From: Sporolactobacillus sp. THM19-2
Lineage (GTDB): Bacteria; Bacillota; Bacilli; Bacillales; Sporolactobacillaceae
Length of the DNA: 46,337 nucleotides
NCBI RefSeq assembly: GCF_004153195.1
Contig: NZ_SEMC01000019.1
Coordinates: forward strand, 1 to 46,337
Direction of reading: 5' to 3'
Shown here: positions 8,593 to 17,006 of the stretch, piece by piece
Numbering within the stretch: the stretch's first letter is position 1
Layout of the letters: every line of letters starts with the position of its first letter
The notes under the pieces: model-generated
The model's database searches: none
What the model was told of the DNA's origin: nothing
What the model saw: only the letters and a program-made list of their open reading frames with translations
Translations under genes and position numbers: made by a program

Positions 8593-8636
8593 TATACCCC
8601 TATGGGTATAATAATTGATACATTTTCCCCTGTCAA
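8593..8636 (-). promoter_or_regulatory. cstR promoter with overlapping CstR-type operator
   Basis: On the minus strand, -35 TTGACA (8636-8631) and -10 TATTAT (8613-8608) are 17 nt apart. The palindrome TATACCC (8593-8599) CTAT GGGTATA (8604-8610) overlaps the -10 and the start region, the expected position for autorepression. Confidence 0.85.
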
Positions 8637-8690
8637 ATAAAAGGACTGTAGACAAATAATTGGGATATCCTTTAGATTCCACGAAGTAAA

Positions 8691-8723
8691 GAACCTGACG
8701 AAATTCATCATTCCGTCAGGTTC
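8691..8723. terminator. Hairpin terminator between the oxidoreductase gene and cstR
   Basis: GAACCTGACG (8691-8700) pairs perfectly with CGTCAGGTTC (8714-8723). On the minus strand it is followed by TTTACTT, so it probably ends the transcript of the NmrA-like gene whose stop lies 129 nt before. Confidence 0.65.
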
Positions 8724-8851
8724 ATCTATCTCGATCTTGTCTTATTTATAGCTTTGGGTGATGCTTTTTATGCTGTTCAGTGGCGTGGTGCAAATTGAGT
8801 AACTATTTTCAAAGAATGCGCATTCCAGAAACAAGCGCCCAATAAAACGAC

Positions 8852-9490
8852 TTAAAGCCAGGCGGGTTTGTCACCGTCGGTATGCGGTTTATCTATTCCG
8901 ACCGAAGCGTGCACTTCTTCTGAAGGATCCTGGATAAGGCGGACAACAAAAGCAGCAACACTTTTTCTGGAAACTTCCGTCCCCTTGAACAGCTCACTCT
9001 TCTCCGTCGTTTCATAGTCAATTTCATCTTTATTTGTCAGCCAGGCGGGACGAATGATCGTCTCATCGAGGCCTGAGTTTTCGATGACTTTTGCCGCTGC
9101 GCCATAGCGATCCAGATAGCTGCCCAGCTGCTGCTTGTTCCATTTACCGAAGTTGCCCGGAACCTCATCATAGATACCGAGCGTTGAAATCCAGATGAGT
9201 CTCCTGACACCGCTCTTATTCATGGCGGCGGTCACTGCTCTGGCCTGCTCTTCAATATTCTGTCCAGCCAGATTGGCATAGACCACATCAATCCCGTTCA
9301 TCGCTTCGATAAGCGCACTCTGATCAGTCGCGTCACCACCGATGACTTTTTCTCTGCCGGTATCGGCCGGCGTCAGTCGATTCGGACGACGCAGAAAAAG
9401 TGTTAATTGCGCCTCTGTCTCCGCAAGCAGCAGCTGCTCGGCAAGTCGGGCAATCTGACCATTGGCACCTAAAATAAGTACACGAACCAT
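8852..9490 (-). CDS. NmrA/SDR-type NAD(P)-binding oxidoreductase
   Basis: This 212-residue atypical short-chain dehydrogenase has an N-terminal Rossmann motif (VLILGANGQIARLAEQLL), a conserved mid-segment (GIDVVYANLAGQNIEEQARAV) and RRLIWISTLGIYDEVPGNF in place of the classic YxxxK catalytic pair. That puts it with the SDR_a5/NmrA-like group, often annotated as NAD(P)H-binding proteins or sugar-nucleotide-epimerase-like. The start is taken as ATG 9490 behind AAGGAGG. It stands alone, with the next gene 592 nt upstream in the opposite direction. The substrate is unknown. Confidence 0.85.
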   Translation of the reverse strand: MVRVLILGANGQIARLAEQLLLAETEAQLTLFLRRPNRLTPADTGREKVIGGDATDQSALIEAMNGIDVVYANLAGQNIEEQARAVTAAMNKSGVRRLIWISTLGIYDEVPGNFGKWNKQQLGSYLDRYGAAAKVIENSGLDETIIRPAWLTNKDEIDYETTEKSELFKGTEVSRKSVAAFVVRLIQDPSEEVHASVGIDKPHTDGDKPAWL

Positions 9491-9811
9491 CGATCCAGCC
9501 TCCTTGATTTTTATAAGAACAGGTTTCATCCCTGTGCCTTTACTTACTATTGTTTGCAATTATAGTCTATCTTCTTACAGGCCAGTTGTAAAATCAGATC
9601 AGCTGGAACTGAAGGGTTCGCTGATCCTTATGGCTATCTATTCATCCCTCAATCTGTTTATTCTCTACAATCACTCGATCCAGCCAGGTAAACAAAGCCT
9701 TTACAGTCCGGCACATCAATAGGTACATGTACTTCATGGCTTCCTTCCCAAAATCAGGCAGGTCCCGATACTTTCTGTTTCAATAAATTCGAAATTATAA
9801 TGTTTGAAAGC
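9491..9811. other. Intergenic region, nothing recognised
   Basis: About 320 nt lie between the oxidoreductase start and the promoter of the methionine operon. Apart from the oxidoreductase ribosome site there is no convincing gene, hairpin or repeat. Confidence 0.5.
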
Positions 9812-9839
9812 TTGCAAAAAAAACTTTTTGGCGTAAAAT
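9812..9839 (+). promoter_or_regulatory. Sigma-A-type promoter of the methionine operon
   Basis: TTGCAA (9812-9817) and TAAAAT (9834-9839) are separated by 16 nt. They lie about 35 nt upstream of the SAM riboswitch, as expected for its transcription start. Confidence 0.6.
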
Positions 9840-9872
9840 AGGGTTCAACTAAACAAGTTAAAATGATTCATT

Positions 9873-9989
9873 TTCTTATCTAGAGAAGTTGAGGGACTGG
9901 CCCGATGACGCTTCAGCAACCGCCGTATCTACGTGATCCGGTAAGGTGCTAATCCCAGCAGACACAGTGATGTGACTGAGGGATAAGAA
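9873..9989 (+). ncRNA. SAM-I (S-box) riboswitch
   Basis: The conserved S-box order is visible: closing helix TTCTTATC (9873-9880) / GATAAGAA (9982-9989), GAGGGACTGGCCC, GATG, GCTTCAGCAACC, CGGTAAGGTGCTAATCCCA and CTGAGGGATAAG. The aptamer binds S-adenosylmethionine. When bound, the closing helix forms and frees the downstream terminator; when empty, the AAGAAGAGA strand can instead pair with TCTCTTCTT of the terminator. It controls the two methionine genes that follow. Confidence 0.96.
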
Positions 9990-10006
9990 GAGACATTCGA
10001 GCGTAT

Positions 10007-10040
10007 GGCTCTCTTCTTCCCGAAGAGAGCCTTTTATTTT
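10007..10040 (+). terminator. SAM-riboswitch expression-platform terminator
   Basis: GGCTCTCTTC (10007-10016) pairs perfectly with GAAGAGAGCC (10022-10031), followed by TTTTATTTT. It is the off-state terminator of the riboswitch, 43 nt before the first gene. Confidence 0.93.
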
Positions 10041-10082
10041 ACGCAATTGCTTCAACAAATTTTTTGAAAGAGGTGCCTGTCA

Positions 10083-11270
10083 ATGGCTGACGATTATCAG
10101 TTTTCGACCCGGATCGTCCGCGACACTGTCCGGGTGGATCCCGAGACTGGTGCGGCAAATGTTCCTGTCTATCTGTCATCCACATTTCATCAAAGAGATT
10201 TTGATCACTTCGGAAAGTATGATTATACGCGGTCCGGTAACCCGACCCGTGACGCTTTAGAAAATGCCATTGCCGATCTGGAAGGAGGCGTCCGCGGTTT
10301 CGCCTTTGCCTCAGGAATGGCTGCGATTTCCACAGCATTTCTGCTTCTGTCTGCGGGGGATCATGCCGTTGTTCCCAAGAATGTCTACGGAGGAACCTTC
10401 CGTATTTTAACTGAAGTACTTGGACGTCTCGGTATCGACCACACCTTTGTCGATACAACCCGGCTCGATGAAGTAAGGTCAGCCATCCGTCCGAACACAA
10501 AAGTCATCTATGTCGAAACACCGTCCAATCCAACGCTTAAGGTCTCAGACATCCGCGCCATTGCGAAAATTGCAAAAGTTCATCGATGTTATACCTTTGT
10601 AGATAACACCTTTATGACGCCGGTCTTTCAGCGGCCGTTGCAGTTAGGTGCCGATCTGGTGCTGCACAGTGCGACGAAATTTATTTCCGGACATAGTGAT
10701 GTTATTGCCGGCCTGGCCGTAGCCGGAAATAAAGAATTGGCAGACAAACTGTATTTTTTGCAAAATGCACTGGGTGCCGTTCTCGGCGTCCAGGATTCCT
10801 GGCTGCTTTTACGAGGCCTGAAAACACTGGATGTGCGGATCAAAAAGTCGGCAGCATCCGCTTTAAAAATCGCTTCATTCTTCTCGGATCGTCCAGAAGT
10901 CAAAAAGGTATTCTATCCCGGATTACCCGGACATCCCGGCTCGAAAATTCAGAAGCAACAGGCAATGTCCGGCGGCGCCGTGCTCTCCTTCGAACTGGAA
11001 AACGAGGAGGCGGCGCACACGTTTGTCAACCACGTTTCTCTGCCAATTTTCGCCGTCAGTCTCGGCGCCGTCGAGTCGATCCTCTCCTATCCACCGAAAA
11101 TGTCTCATGCCGAATTGTCTGAGGCAGAGCGAATCAAAGCCGGCATCGGCAGCGGTCTGCTCCGTCTGTCCGTCGGTCTGGAAGATGCGGATGACTTGAT
11201 CAAGGACTTCACCAGAGGCCTTACAGCAATCAATGAAAAGAAACAGGAAACAGTAACCAGCGTTAACTGA
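10083..11270 (+). CDS. Cystathionine gamma-synthase / O-acetylhomoserine (thiol)-lyase family enzyme
   Basis: This 395-residue PLP enzyme of the trans-sulfuration family makes cystathionine (or homocysteine) from an activated homoserine ester. Visible motifs: YTRSGNPTRDALENAIADLEGG, the cofactor-loop FASGMAAIS, NTFMTPVFQRPLQLGADLVLHSATKFISGHSD with the PLP-lysine at residue 199, and the C-terminal ILSYPPKMSH ... LLRLSVGLED segment. It matches the MetI-type enzymes of Bacillus, which have both activities. ATG 10083 follows AGAGGTG. It is the first gene under the SAM riboswitch, so methionine abundance should switch it off. A lyase (degradative) role is less likely given that control. Confidence 0.92.
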   Translation: MADDYQFSTRIVRDTVRVDPETGAANVPVYLSSTFHQRDFDHFGKYDYTRSGNPTRDALENAIADLEGGVRGFAFASGMAAISTAFLLLSAGDHAVVPKNVYGGTFRILTEVLGRLGIDHTFVDTTRLDEVRSAIRPNTKVIYVETPSNPTLKVSDIRAIAKIAKVHRCYTFVDNTFMTPVFQRPLQLGADLVLHSATKFISGHSDVIAGLAVAGNKELADKLYFLQNALGAVLGVQDSWLLLRGLKTLDVRIKKSAASALKIASFFSDRPEVKKVFYPGLPGHPGSKIQKQQAMSGGAVLSFELENEEAAHTFVNHVSLPIFAVSLGAVESILSYPPKMSHAELSEAERIKAGIGSGLLRLSVGLEDADDLIKDFTRGLTAINEKKQETVTSVN

Positions 11271-11298
11271 CCAATATCTCATTCAGGAGGAAACAAAA

Positions 11299-12426
11299 AT
11301 GGCTATCACAACAACCAAAACAGTACCCTTTCGATTCGACCAGGTAGGCAGTCTGCTGAGACCTGACGAACTTAAATCCGCCCGCGAAAAGTTCCTTTCA
11401 GGAGAAATTACCCGGTCAGATCTGACCAAAGTGGAAGATGAAGAAATACGGAAAGTTGTCGCGAAACAAGTCAATCTCGGATTGAAAGCTGTTACGGACG
11501 GTGAATTCCGTCGCAGCTGGTGGCACCTGGATTTTCTGGCAGGGTTGCATGGTGTTGAAACCTATTCGCAACACGCCAGCTATAAATTTAAGGGGGCAAA
11601 AACACGCGATACGAATGTTCGTTTCTCGGGCAAAGTGTCTTATAATCCGGATCATCCTTTTTTCAAAGCTTTTGAATTTCTGAACAACATTGTTCCCAAA
11701 GGGATTCTGGCAAAACAAACCATTCCCAGCCCTACGCTCTATTTCCGTGACCATCGCGACGACAATGCCGTTAAGTTCTATGCTTCCCGCCAGGATTTTC
11801 TGAAGGACCTGGCAGTCGCCTATCGTCAGACCATTCGCCATTTCTATGATCTCGGCTGTCGCTATCTACAGCTTGACGATACAACCTGGGCTTTTCTGAT
11901 CAATCAGATCATCAACGCCAAAAGTGCTGAAGAAAAGGCAAAATATGAACAAATTGCCAAAGACAGTGTGACCGTCATCAATGGTGCTCTTCGGGACCGC
12001 CCGGAGGATCTGACGATCACTACCCATATCTGTCGCGGCAATTTCCGTTCCACATTCCTTTTCTCCGGCGGTTACGGGCCGGTGGCAAAATACCTGTCGC
12101 AGCTGAATTATGATGGGTATTTCCTGGAATACGATAACGAACGTTCCGGAGACTTTTCACCGCTCGGCGATATTTTCACCGAAGGTTCGGATAAAAGGAT
12201 TGTTCTTGGTCTGGTCACGTCTAAATTTCCGGAACTTGAATCAGAGGAAGCATTGGAAAAGCGCGTCAGGGAAGCGACTCATTATGTGCCGCTGAACAAT
12301 CTCTGCCTGTCTACACAATGCGGGTTTGCTTCTACTGAGGAAGGGAATAAATTGACTGAAGCTGAGCAATGGGCCAAATTAAAACGTGTTATCGACACGG
12401 CTCAAAAAATCTGGTCAGAGGCCTGA
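11299..12426 (+). CDS. MetE-C-like cobalamin-independent methyltransferase (YxjG/YxjH type)
   Basis: This 375-residue protein corresponds to the C-terminal catalytic barrel of methionine synthase MetE without the N-terminal half. The N-terminus carries RFDQVGSLLRP and AVTDGEFRRSWWHLDFL. Zinc/thiolate ligands are seen in THICRGN (His and Cys near residues 243-245) and in STQCGFAS (Cys near 341), with YLQLDDTTW between. Such short MetE-like proteins in Bacillus (YxjG, YxjH) are S-box regulated and thought to methylate homocysteine from an unidentified donor. It lies 28 nt after the cystathionine gamma-synthase gene with AGGAGG before ATG 11299, hence one operon making methionine. Confidence 0.9.
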   Translation: MAITTTKTVPFRFDQVGSLLRPDELKSAREKFLSGEITRSDLTKVEDEEIRKVVAKQVNLGLKAVTDGEFRRSWWHLDFLAGLHGVETYSQHASYKFKGAKTRDTNVRFSGKVSYNPDHPFFKAFEFLNNIVPKGILAKQTIPSPTLYFRDHRDDNAVKFYASRQDFLKDLAVAYRQTIRHFYDLGCRYLQLDDTTWAFLINQIINAKSAEEKAKYEQIAKDSVTVINGALRDRPEDLTITTHICRGNFRSTFLFSGGYGPVAKYLSQLNYDGYFLEYDNERSGDFSPLGDIFTEGSDKRIVLGLVTSKFPELESEEALEKRVREATHYVPLNNLCLSTQCGFASTEEGNKLTEAEQWAKLKRVIDTAQKIWSEA

Positions 12427-12453
12427 TGATTAAAAGAGAACCCTTAAAAGATG

Positions 12454-12493
12454 CACGGCGCACCCACTATTTGGAATGCGCCGTGTTGTTTCG
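12454..12493 (+). terminator. Terminator of the methionine operon
   Basis: ACGGCGCA (12455-12462) pairs with TGCGCCGT (12477-12484) and is followed by GTTGTTT. It begins 28 nt after the second gene's stop. Confidence 0.75.
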
Positions 12494-12661
12494 TTCTTTA
12501 ACAAATCTAAATAACACAGGCCAAAATAATTTCTCCAAGATGCTCAGATGCTTGATCTGATCACTTTTCTCGATCGCGCCCCGTGCATGAAAAAAGTGTA
12601 CGAAAAAAGAATCCAAATCTGGTAAAATTAAGTCACCACACAGCCAGAGAGGATCCTTCTT

Positions 12662-12808
12662 TTGAGTACGTTTTACGCGAAAAAGCAGACCAAATCAGGT
12701 CACCCTGGTGCGCTGGTGATCAAGAATCGACGGTTTATCATGACTGATATTAGCTGTCTATCGATCATATGGCCAATTAACGATTGCATGAAAACGCTCA
12801 ACGATTAG
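12662..12808 (+). CDS. Possible 48-residue small protein, unrecognised
   Basis: The frame starts at TTG 12662, 8 nt after AGAGAGGA, and ends at TAG 12806-12808, just before a good terminator at 12816. The product begins LSTFYAKKQTKSGHPGALV, has a basic N-terminus and a hydrophobic stretch CLSIIWPI. No family is recognised. A ribosome site plus a directly following terminator are the only support, and the 578-nt gap around it (12427-13004) holds no other gene. It could equally be a remnant. Confidence 0.3.
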   Translation: MSTFYAKKQTKSGHPGALVIKNRRFIMTDISCLSIIWPINDCMKTLND

Positions 12809-12815
12809 AGAAAGA

Positions 12816-12858
12816 GGATGTCACAAAGGTCTATGACTGTGCGACATCCTTCTTTACT
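12816..12858 (+). terminator. Hairpin terminator in the gap before the araC-type gene
   Basis: GGATGTCACA (12816-12825) pairs with TGTGCGACATCC (12838-12849) around a 2-nt bulge and is followed by TTCTTTACTTT. It would end a transcript from the small frame at 12662-12808. Confidence 0.6.
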
Positions 12859-13004
12859 TTGCAGCTGCATAAGGACACAAAATGAAGGTACAGACTGCTT
12901 GCTAAGCTGGCCGGTATAAACTTTGCCTGGAAGGGCCTGAATTTGACGAACCTGATCGGGTATCATTAGAGTGAGGATAGATAAGCACCATAATTATTAA
13001 CTGC

Positions 13005-14015
13005 ATGCCCGCCATGTCGGACGATCAAACGGAAAAAGGAGTTGCTTTCGAGAAAATGAGTCTGGATGATCATGCGGCCACGCCGATGTCAGATAATGCC
13101 AATGGATCGCTTAAAGCGGAAACCATCAGACTGGCTAATCTGATTGATACTCATTCTTCACATGATGGGACCTACGCCGCGCGGATCCCCGGGTTATATG
13201 TCAATCGCTATTCGCGAATAGAAGCCGCAGATTATGTGCATACCATTTACTCGCCTGCTGTCGGCATTGCAGCGCAGGGTAAAAAAATCATAACTGTCGG
13301 AAAGGATGTCTATGAGTACGGAGGGTCACGGATTTTTATTGCTCCCGTTGCCTTACCGGTTGCCATGAAAACCATTTTGGCCAGCCCTGCCGAACCGTTC
13401 CTGGGAGTAGGGCTATATCTCGACCCGCAAAGGATCGCGGCGTTGGTGTCGAAAGTATATCCGCAGGGCTTGCCAACGATTCGTAATCGGCGTGCAGGTT
13501 ATGTCATGGATGCTGATTTGGCTCTGATTAATGCCATGGCAAGACTGGTCGATTGTCTCTCTAGTCCCGGCGATGATCATTTAATTGCCCCACTCATCAC
13601 GGATGAGATTTTCATTCGACTTCTTCGCAGCCCCATTGGCGTTTACGTTGCTGAGACCGTTTTTGCGGAATCCAACGTGCAGCGGGTTGTGAAAGCAATG
13701 GACTGGCTCCAGAACAACTTCTCCCAGCCATTTAAAATCGCTGATTTGGCAGAGATGGTCCATTTGAGCGAATCCTCTTTCCGTGAGCATTTTAAGTCCG
13801 TCACCGCGATGAGTCCCTTACAATACCGCAATGTACTGCGTCTTCAAGAAGCCAGGCGGCTGATGTTATCCAATCAAATGGATGCGACGACTGCATGCCG
13901 GATTGTGGGATATGCGAGCGATTCCCAATTCAGTCGAGAATACAGTCGCTTCTTTGGAAGCCCGCCAAACAGAGATATCGCCAGATGGCGCCAAGAAAGA
14001 CGGAATTTAAACTGA
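13005..14015 (+). CDS. AraC-family transcriptional regulator
   Basis: This regulator of up to 336 residues has an AraC_N-type sensor domain (about 35-200; IYSPAVGIAAQGKKIITVG, EYGGSRIFIAPVALPV) and a C-terminal double helix-turn-helix (about 232-325; VVKAMDWLQNNFSQPFKIADLAEMVHLSESSFREHFKSVTAMSPLQYRNVLRL ... IVGYASDSQFSREYSRFFGSPP). The start is uncertain: ATG codons at 13005, 13014, 13056 and 13086 are in frame and none has a well-spaced ribosome site, so the first 30 residues may be untranslated. The next gene, an epimerase-like oxidoreductase, is co-oriented 225 nt downstream. This sensor type with a neighbouring short-chain dehydrogenase is a common local activator pair. Confidence 0.85.
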   Translation: MPAMSDDQTEKGVAFEKMSLDDHAATPMSDNANGSLKAETIRLANLIDTHSSHDGTYAARIPGLYVNRYSRIEAADYVHTIYSPAVGIAAQGKKIITVGKDVYEYGGSRIFIAPVALPVAMKTILASPAEPFLGVGLYLDPQRIAALVSKVYPQGLPTIRNRRAGYVMDADLALINAMARLVDCLSSPGDDHLIAPLITDEIFIRLLRSPIGVYVAETVFAESNVQRVVKAMDWLQNNFSQPFKIADLAEMVHLSESSFREHFKSVTAMSPLQYRNVLRLQEARRLMLSNQMDATTACRIVGYASDSQFSREYSRFFGSPPNRDIARWRQERRNLN

Positions 14016-14240
14016 TCAGGATGCCTCGTCGCCTTTTTTTCATATCTCGGCTGCTTCAAGGCTTCGCGCTTTTTTGAACAGGTTCCGTTGAATCGGGCAA
14101 TGACTCAATCAGAACACGCAAACATCCAAGTAAACCCTCTTCTATAATTAGGTTAACCATGAGCCGACCGTGCACTTCGCTGACGGCACTGAGCATGGTT
14201 CAAACCACCCAATTATACTGCTTATAAGGAGGTTTTTCAT

Positions 14241-15206
14241 ATGCGTGTTTTTGTTACGGGAGCGACCGGATTCATCGGATTGGCGGTTGTTCGTGAACTC
14301 ATGGATGCTGGCCATCATGTTGTCGGCCTTGTTCGTTCCGAAGAAGCTGCCAAAAGGCTTATTGCCCTTGGCGCAAAGGCTCACCAGGGTTCAATCGAAG
14401 ACCTGGAAAGCTTGCGCAGCGGTGCTGCAGCTGCAGATGGCGTCATTCACACAGCCTTCTTCCATAAGTTCTCTCATGCACGACTGTCAACACGCCTGCG
14501 AATAATGTTTGGTGGAACCCCCCGTCAGGCGCCATTGCGATTCATGACGGCAGCTGTCGAGACGGACCGACGTGCCATTGAGACACTGGGTACCGCGCTT
14601 TCCGGCCGCGACCGCCCTCTTGTTGTCGCTATGCCGACACTGACCCTCACTCCCAATCAACTCGGAACGGAGGACAATGCGGCTGACCCTGATTCCGCTG
14701 GAAAATTACGCGTCCCGTCGGAAAAAACAACGCTGGCGTTAGCCGATCAAGGCGTTCGCTCCTCAATTGTTCGTATCCCTCCACTTGTACACGGTGATGG
14801 CGATAAGCATGGATTCGTCCCAAGCCTGATCGACATCGCTCGCAAGAAGGGCATTTCAGCCTACATTGGAACTGGAGCCAACCGTTGGCCAGCTGTGCAT
14901 CACCTCGATGTGGCACATCTTTTTTGCCTCGCTTTGGAAAAGGCCCCGGCAGGGTCGCGGTTTCACGCTGTTGCCGATGAGGGCGTACCCTTTCGTGATA
15001 TCGCCATCGCCCTTGGCCAACACCTCAACCTGCCGGTAAAAAGCATAGACGCGAAAAAGGCAAATTCGCATTTCGGATGGCTGGGCGACTTCGCATCAGT
15101 CGACAACCCTGTATCAAGCGCATTAACCCATAAACGCCTGGGGTGGCGCCCCGTGCATCCCTCTCTAATTGAAGACATTAATCAAGGTTACTATTTTCAG
15201 AGATAA
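14241..15206 (+). CDS. NAD-dependent epimerase/dehydratase-family oxidoreductase
   Basis: This 321-residue extended/atypical SDR protein has the nucleotide-binding motif VFVTGATGFIGLAVVRELM, a second strand motif AADGVIHTAFFHKF, and the WPAVHHLDVAHLFCLALEKAP segment common to SDR_a4-like epimerase family members. The classic YxxxK catalytic motif is not visible; SEKTTLALAD sits at the corresponding place. AAGGAGG lies 8 nt before ATG 14241. It follows the AraC-type regulator, which probably controls it. Specific substrate unknown. Homologues are often annotated only as SDR family oxidoreductases. Confidence 0.87.
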   Translation: MRVFVTGATGFIGLAVVRELMDAGHHVVGLVRSEEAAKRLIALGAKAHQGSIEDLESLRSGAAAADGVIHTAFFHKFSHARLSTRLRIMFGGTPRQAPLRFMTAAVETDRRAIETLGTALSGRDRPLVVAMPTLTLTPNQLGTEDNAADPDSAGKLRVPSEKTTLALADQGVRSSIVRIPPLVHGDGDKHGFVPSLIDIARKKGISAYIGTGANRWPAVHHLDVAHLFCLALEKAPAGSRFHAVADEGVPFRDIAIALGQHLNLPVKSIDAKKANSHFGWLGDFASVDNPVSSALTHKRLGWRPVHPSLIEDINQGYYFQR

Positions 15207-15273
15207 TAGGATCTCTCTTCCGGCCTTTGTGCTGATCAGACCACTTTTCAAGTATCACTTTCGCTTCTAAAAA

Positions 15274-15312
15274 CAAAGCGCTTCCCTTGATTGGGAAGCG
15301 CTTTGTTCATTC
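15274..15312 (+). terminator. Terminator of the epimerase-like gene
   Basis: CAAAGCGCTTCCC (15274-15286) pairs perfectly with GGGAAGCGCTTTG (15293-15305) over a 6-nt loop, followed by TTCATT. It is 68 nt past the stop. Confidence 0.8.
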
Positions 15313-15452
15313 CATGATCTTTAGATTTCTGTGCGGTGCCTTCGTATGCGTCTTCGAGGATCCGCTTCTTTCATTAAGTTTTCGTCGTTTTAATGATACA
15401 TCGGATTTTATGATGGCGTTTTATTACTTCAACCTAACTGGCTAATTTGATT

Positions 15453-15692
15453 TTACAAGTGGCCAAATTTTTTATTTTTAGAAAAAGCAGTTTGAATATC
15501 ACCGGGAGAAAGACCTTCGGTGGAAGATTCCTGTAAAAAAGCCACCATCTGCCGGCGATTCGCTTCCGAAAGCGTACCTGGCAATAGATAGAGCCGCGTT
15601 CCCGCTTTAGCGTTGGCCAAAACATCATGACTTACTTCAATCCCCAATTTGGACAAATAATTGGGCGATACGGTAAAGTACCAGAACGGCCG
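15453..15692 (-). pseudogene. C-terminal remnant of an unidentified protein
   Basis: A minus-strand frame without start runs RPFWYFTVSPNYLSKLGIEV and on through SHDVLANAKAGTRLYLLPG to GLSPGDIQTAFSKNKKFGHL. Its upstream end meets repeat unit C exactly at 15693, so the gene has lost its 5' part there. An internal TTG at 15656 has no ribosome site. The pattern SPNYL...(V/L)LLPG recalls extracytoplasmic segments of bacteriocin-associated (DUF1430-type) ABC permeases, but this is a weak resemblance only. Confidence 0.45.
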
Positions 15693-15733
15693 AAGCGGAA
15701 TTTTTCCGTCTATTCATCTGATCGTATGCTTAA
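15693..15733 (+). repeat. Solo unit of the GCGGA/TCCG hairpin repeat family (copy C)
   Basis: The unit AAGCGGAATTTTTCCGTCTA (15693-15712) and 21 more flanking bases match 19914-19954 of copy A with one difference. It separates two decayed genes and here supplies the stop codon of the fused guaA-remnant frame. Confidence 0.8.
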
Positions 15734-15845
15734 CCGAGTCCCCTAACTGATAAGAGCGGATCCCGGAAAGCCTCCGTCTGTATTTTTCATATTGGGGTAA
15801 ATCGTCCTTGATTTTTGACCATACGACTTCAGATTTGCTCTCTGT

Positions 15846-16799
15846 TTTGGGAGAAAATAATTTCAGAACTTCTTCAAATACGTAGATGAATTCATTGCCG
15901 ATGATCCTGCGCTTTTTCTCAGTATCACCGACATCCGCCAGCTTGTCCAAGAAACGCTTTTGGCATCGACAGGGATAAAGTTCATTTGAAAACGGTTTTT
16001 GAATGTATCGATGACGCCTTCCGCTTCCCCTTTTCGGAGCAGTTCGTGATCGACAAAAACCCAGGTAAGCTGGTCGCCGATCGCTTTGTGGACAAGCGTT
16101 GCCGCAACTGATGAATCGACTCCACCGCTCAGCGCGCACAGCACTTTGCGGTTGCCGACACTCTTGCGGATCTCTTCAGCTTTTTCATCGAGAAAATGTT
16201 CCATTGACCAGGTGGCATTCGCGCCACAGATCGAAAAGATAAAATTGCTCAGCAGATCATTGCCGTACTTTGTATGACGCACTTCCGGGTGATACTGAAC
16301 GGCATAGACATTTTTCGCTGCGTTGCTCATAGCCGCAACCGGGCAGGACTCGCTTATGGCGAAGACTTCGAATCCTTCCGGCGGTGTCTTAACCAGATCG
16401 TCGTGGCTCATCCAGACCGACTGCCCGGCAGGCTGTCCTTTAAAGAGCAGGCTGCCTGTATCGGTAATGATGTCTGCCTTGTCATACTCACGATGCACCG
16501 CGCGCTCCACCTCAGCGTCAAATTGCCTATTGATCAGGTGCAGGCCGTAACAGATGCTCAGAATCGGAACACCCAGATCAACAATCGCCGGATCACACTT
16601 TGGTGCCCCCCTCACCGTACACACTGCCTGGACCTCAGTAGAAACTGATGCCCGTCGGCTGCTTCTTTCTGATCTGTGCTGCTGTGAGCGTATTCGGAAG
16701 GAGTTCGCTGTATACGCCTAAATCACGGATGCGCCTGGCAATTAGTTGATTGTACTGGCCGGAAAAGTCCATCACAATTATCAAGTCGTTCTGATCCAT
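15846..16799 (-). pseudogene. guaA: Second, decayed guaA (GMP synthase) copy
   Basis: From ATG 16799 ([20 protein letters not shown]) this follows intact GuaA through the glutamine-amidotransferase domain ([23 protein letters not shown]) into the ATP-pyrophosphatase P-loop ([20 protein letters not shown]). It carries a stop where intact GuaA reads IIFSGGP, a frameshift within a GGGGGG run near 16607, another near 15960 after VDAK, and then loses homology after [11 protein letters not shown] (about 15850). The last 340 residues of a normal GuaA are mostly absent. The final frame is fused to unrelated sequence ([21 protein letters not shown]) ending at 15714. Divergence from the intact copy at 20640-22181 is substantial, so this is an old paralogue or acquired copy. 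Confidence 0.9.
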
Positions 16800-17006
16800 C
16801 CCCGCCTTGCACCCTATCTCTGATTTTTCTTTAAATTACCGAATAGATAAAGCCGGAAACCCGATCAGGGGCTCCGGTTATGAAATCTGACTTTTTCATG
16901 ATGGCCGCCGATTTGTCAAAAAGTGTTCAGCGAACCATTGAACCATTTCTCTATTTTATCAATCTCAGAAGCTTCATCAAGTCCGTATCTGATGTAAGTG
17001 CAGCCT

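Noticed and set aside
14170-14505. 111-codon frame overlapping the start of the epimerase-like gene
   Set aside because: It is a frame-shifted shadow without a ribosome site. The overlapped gene has AAGGAGG and a Rossmann motif.
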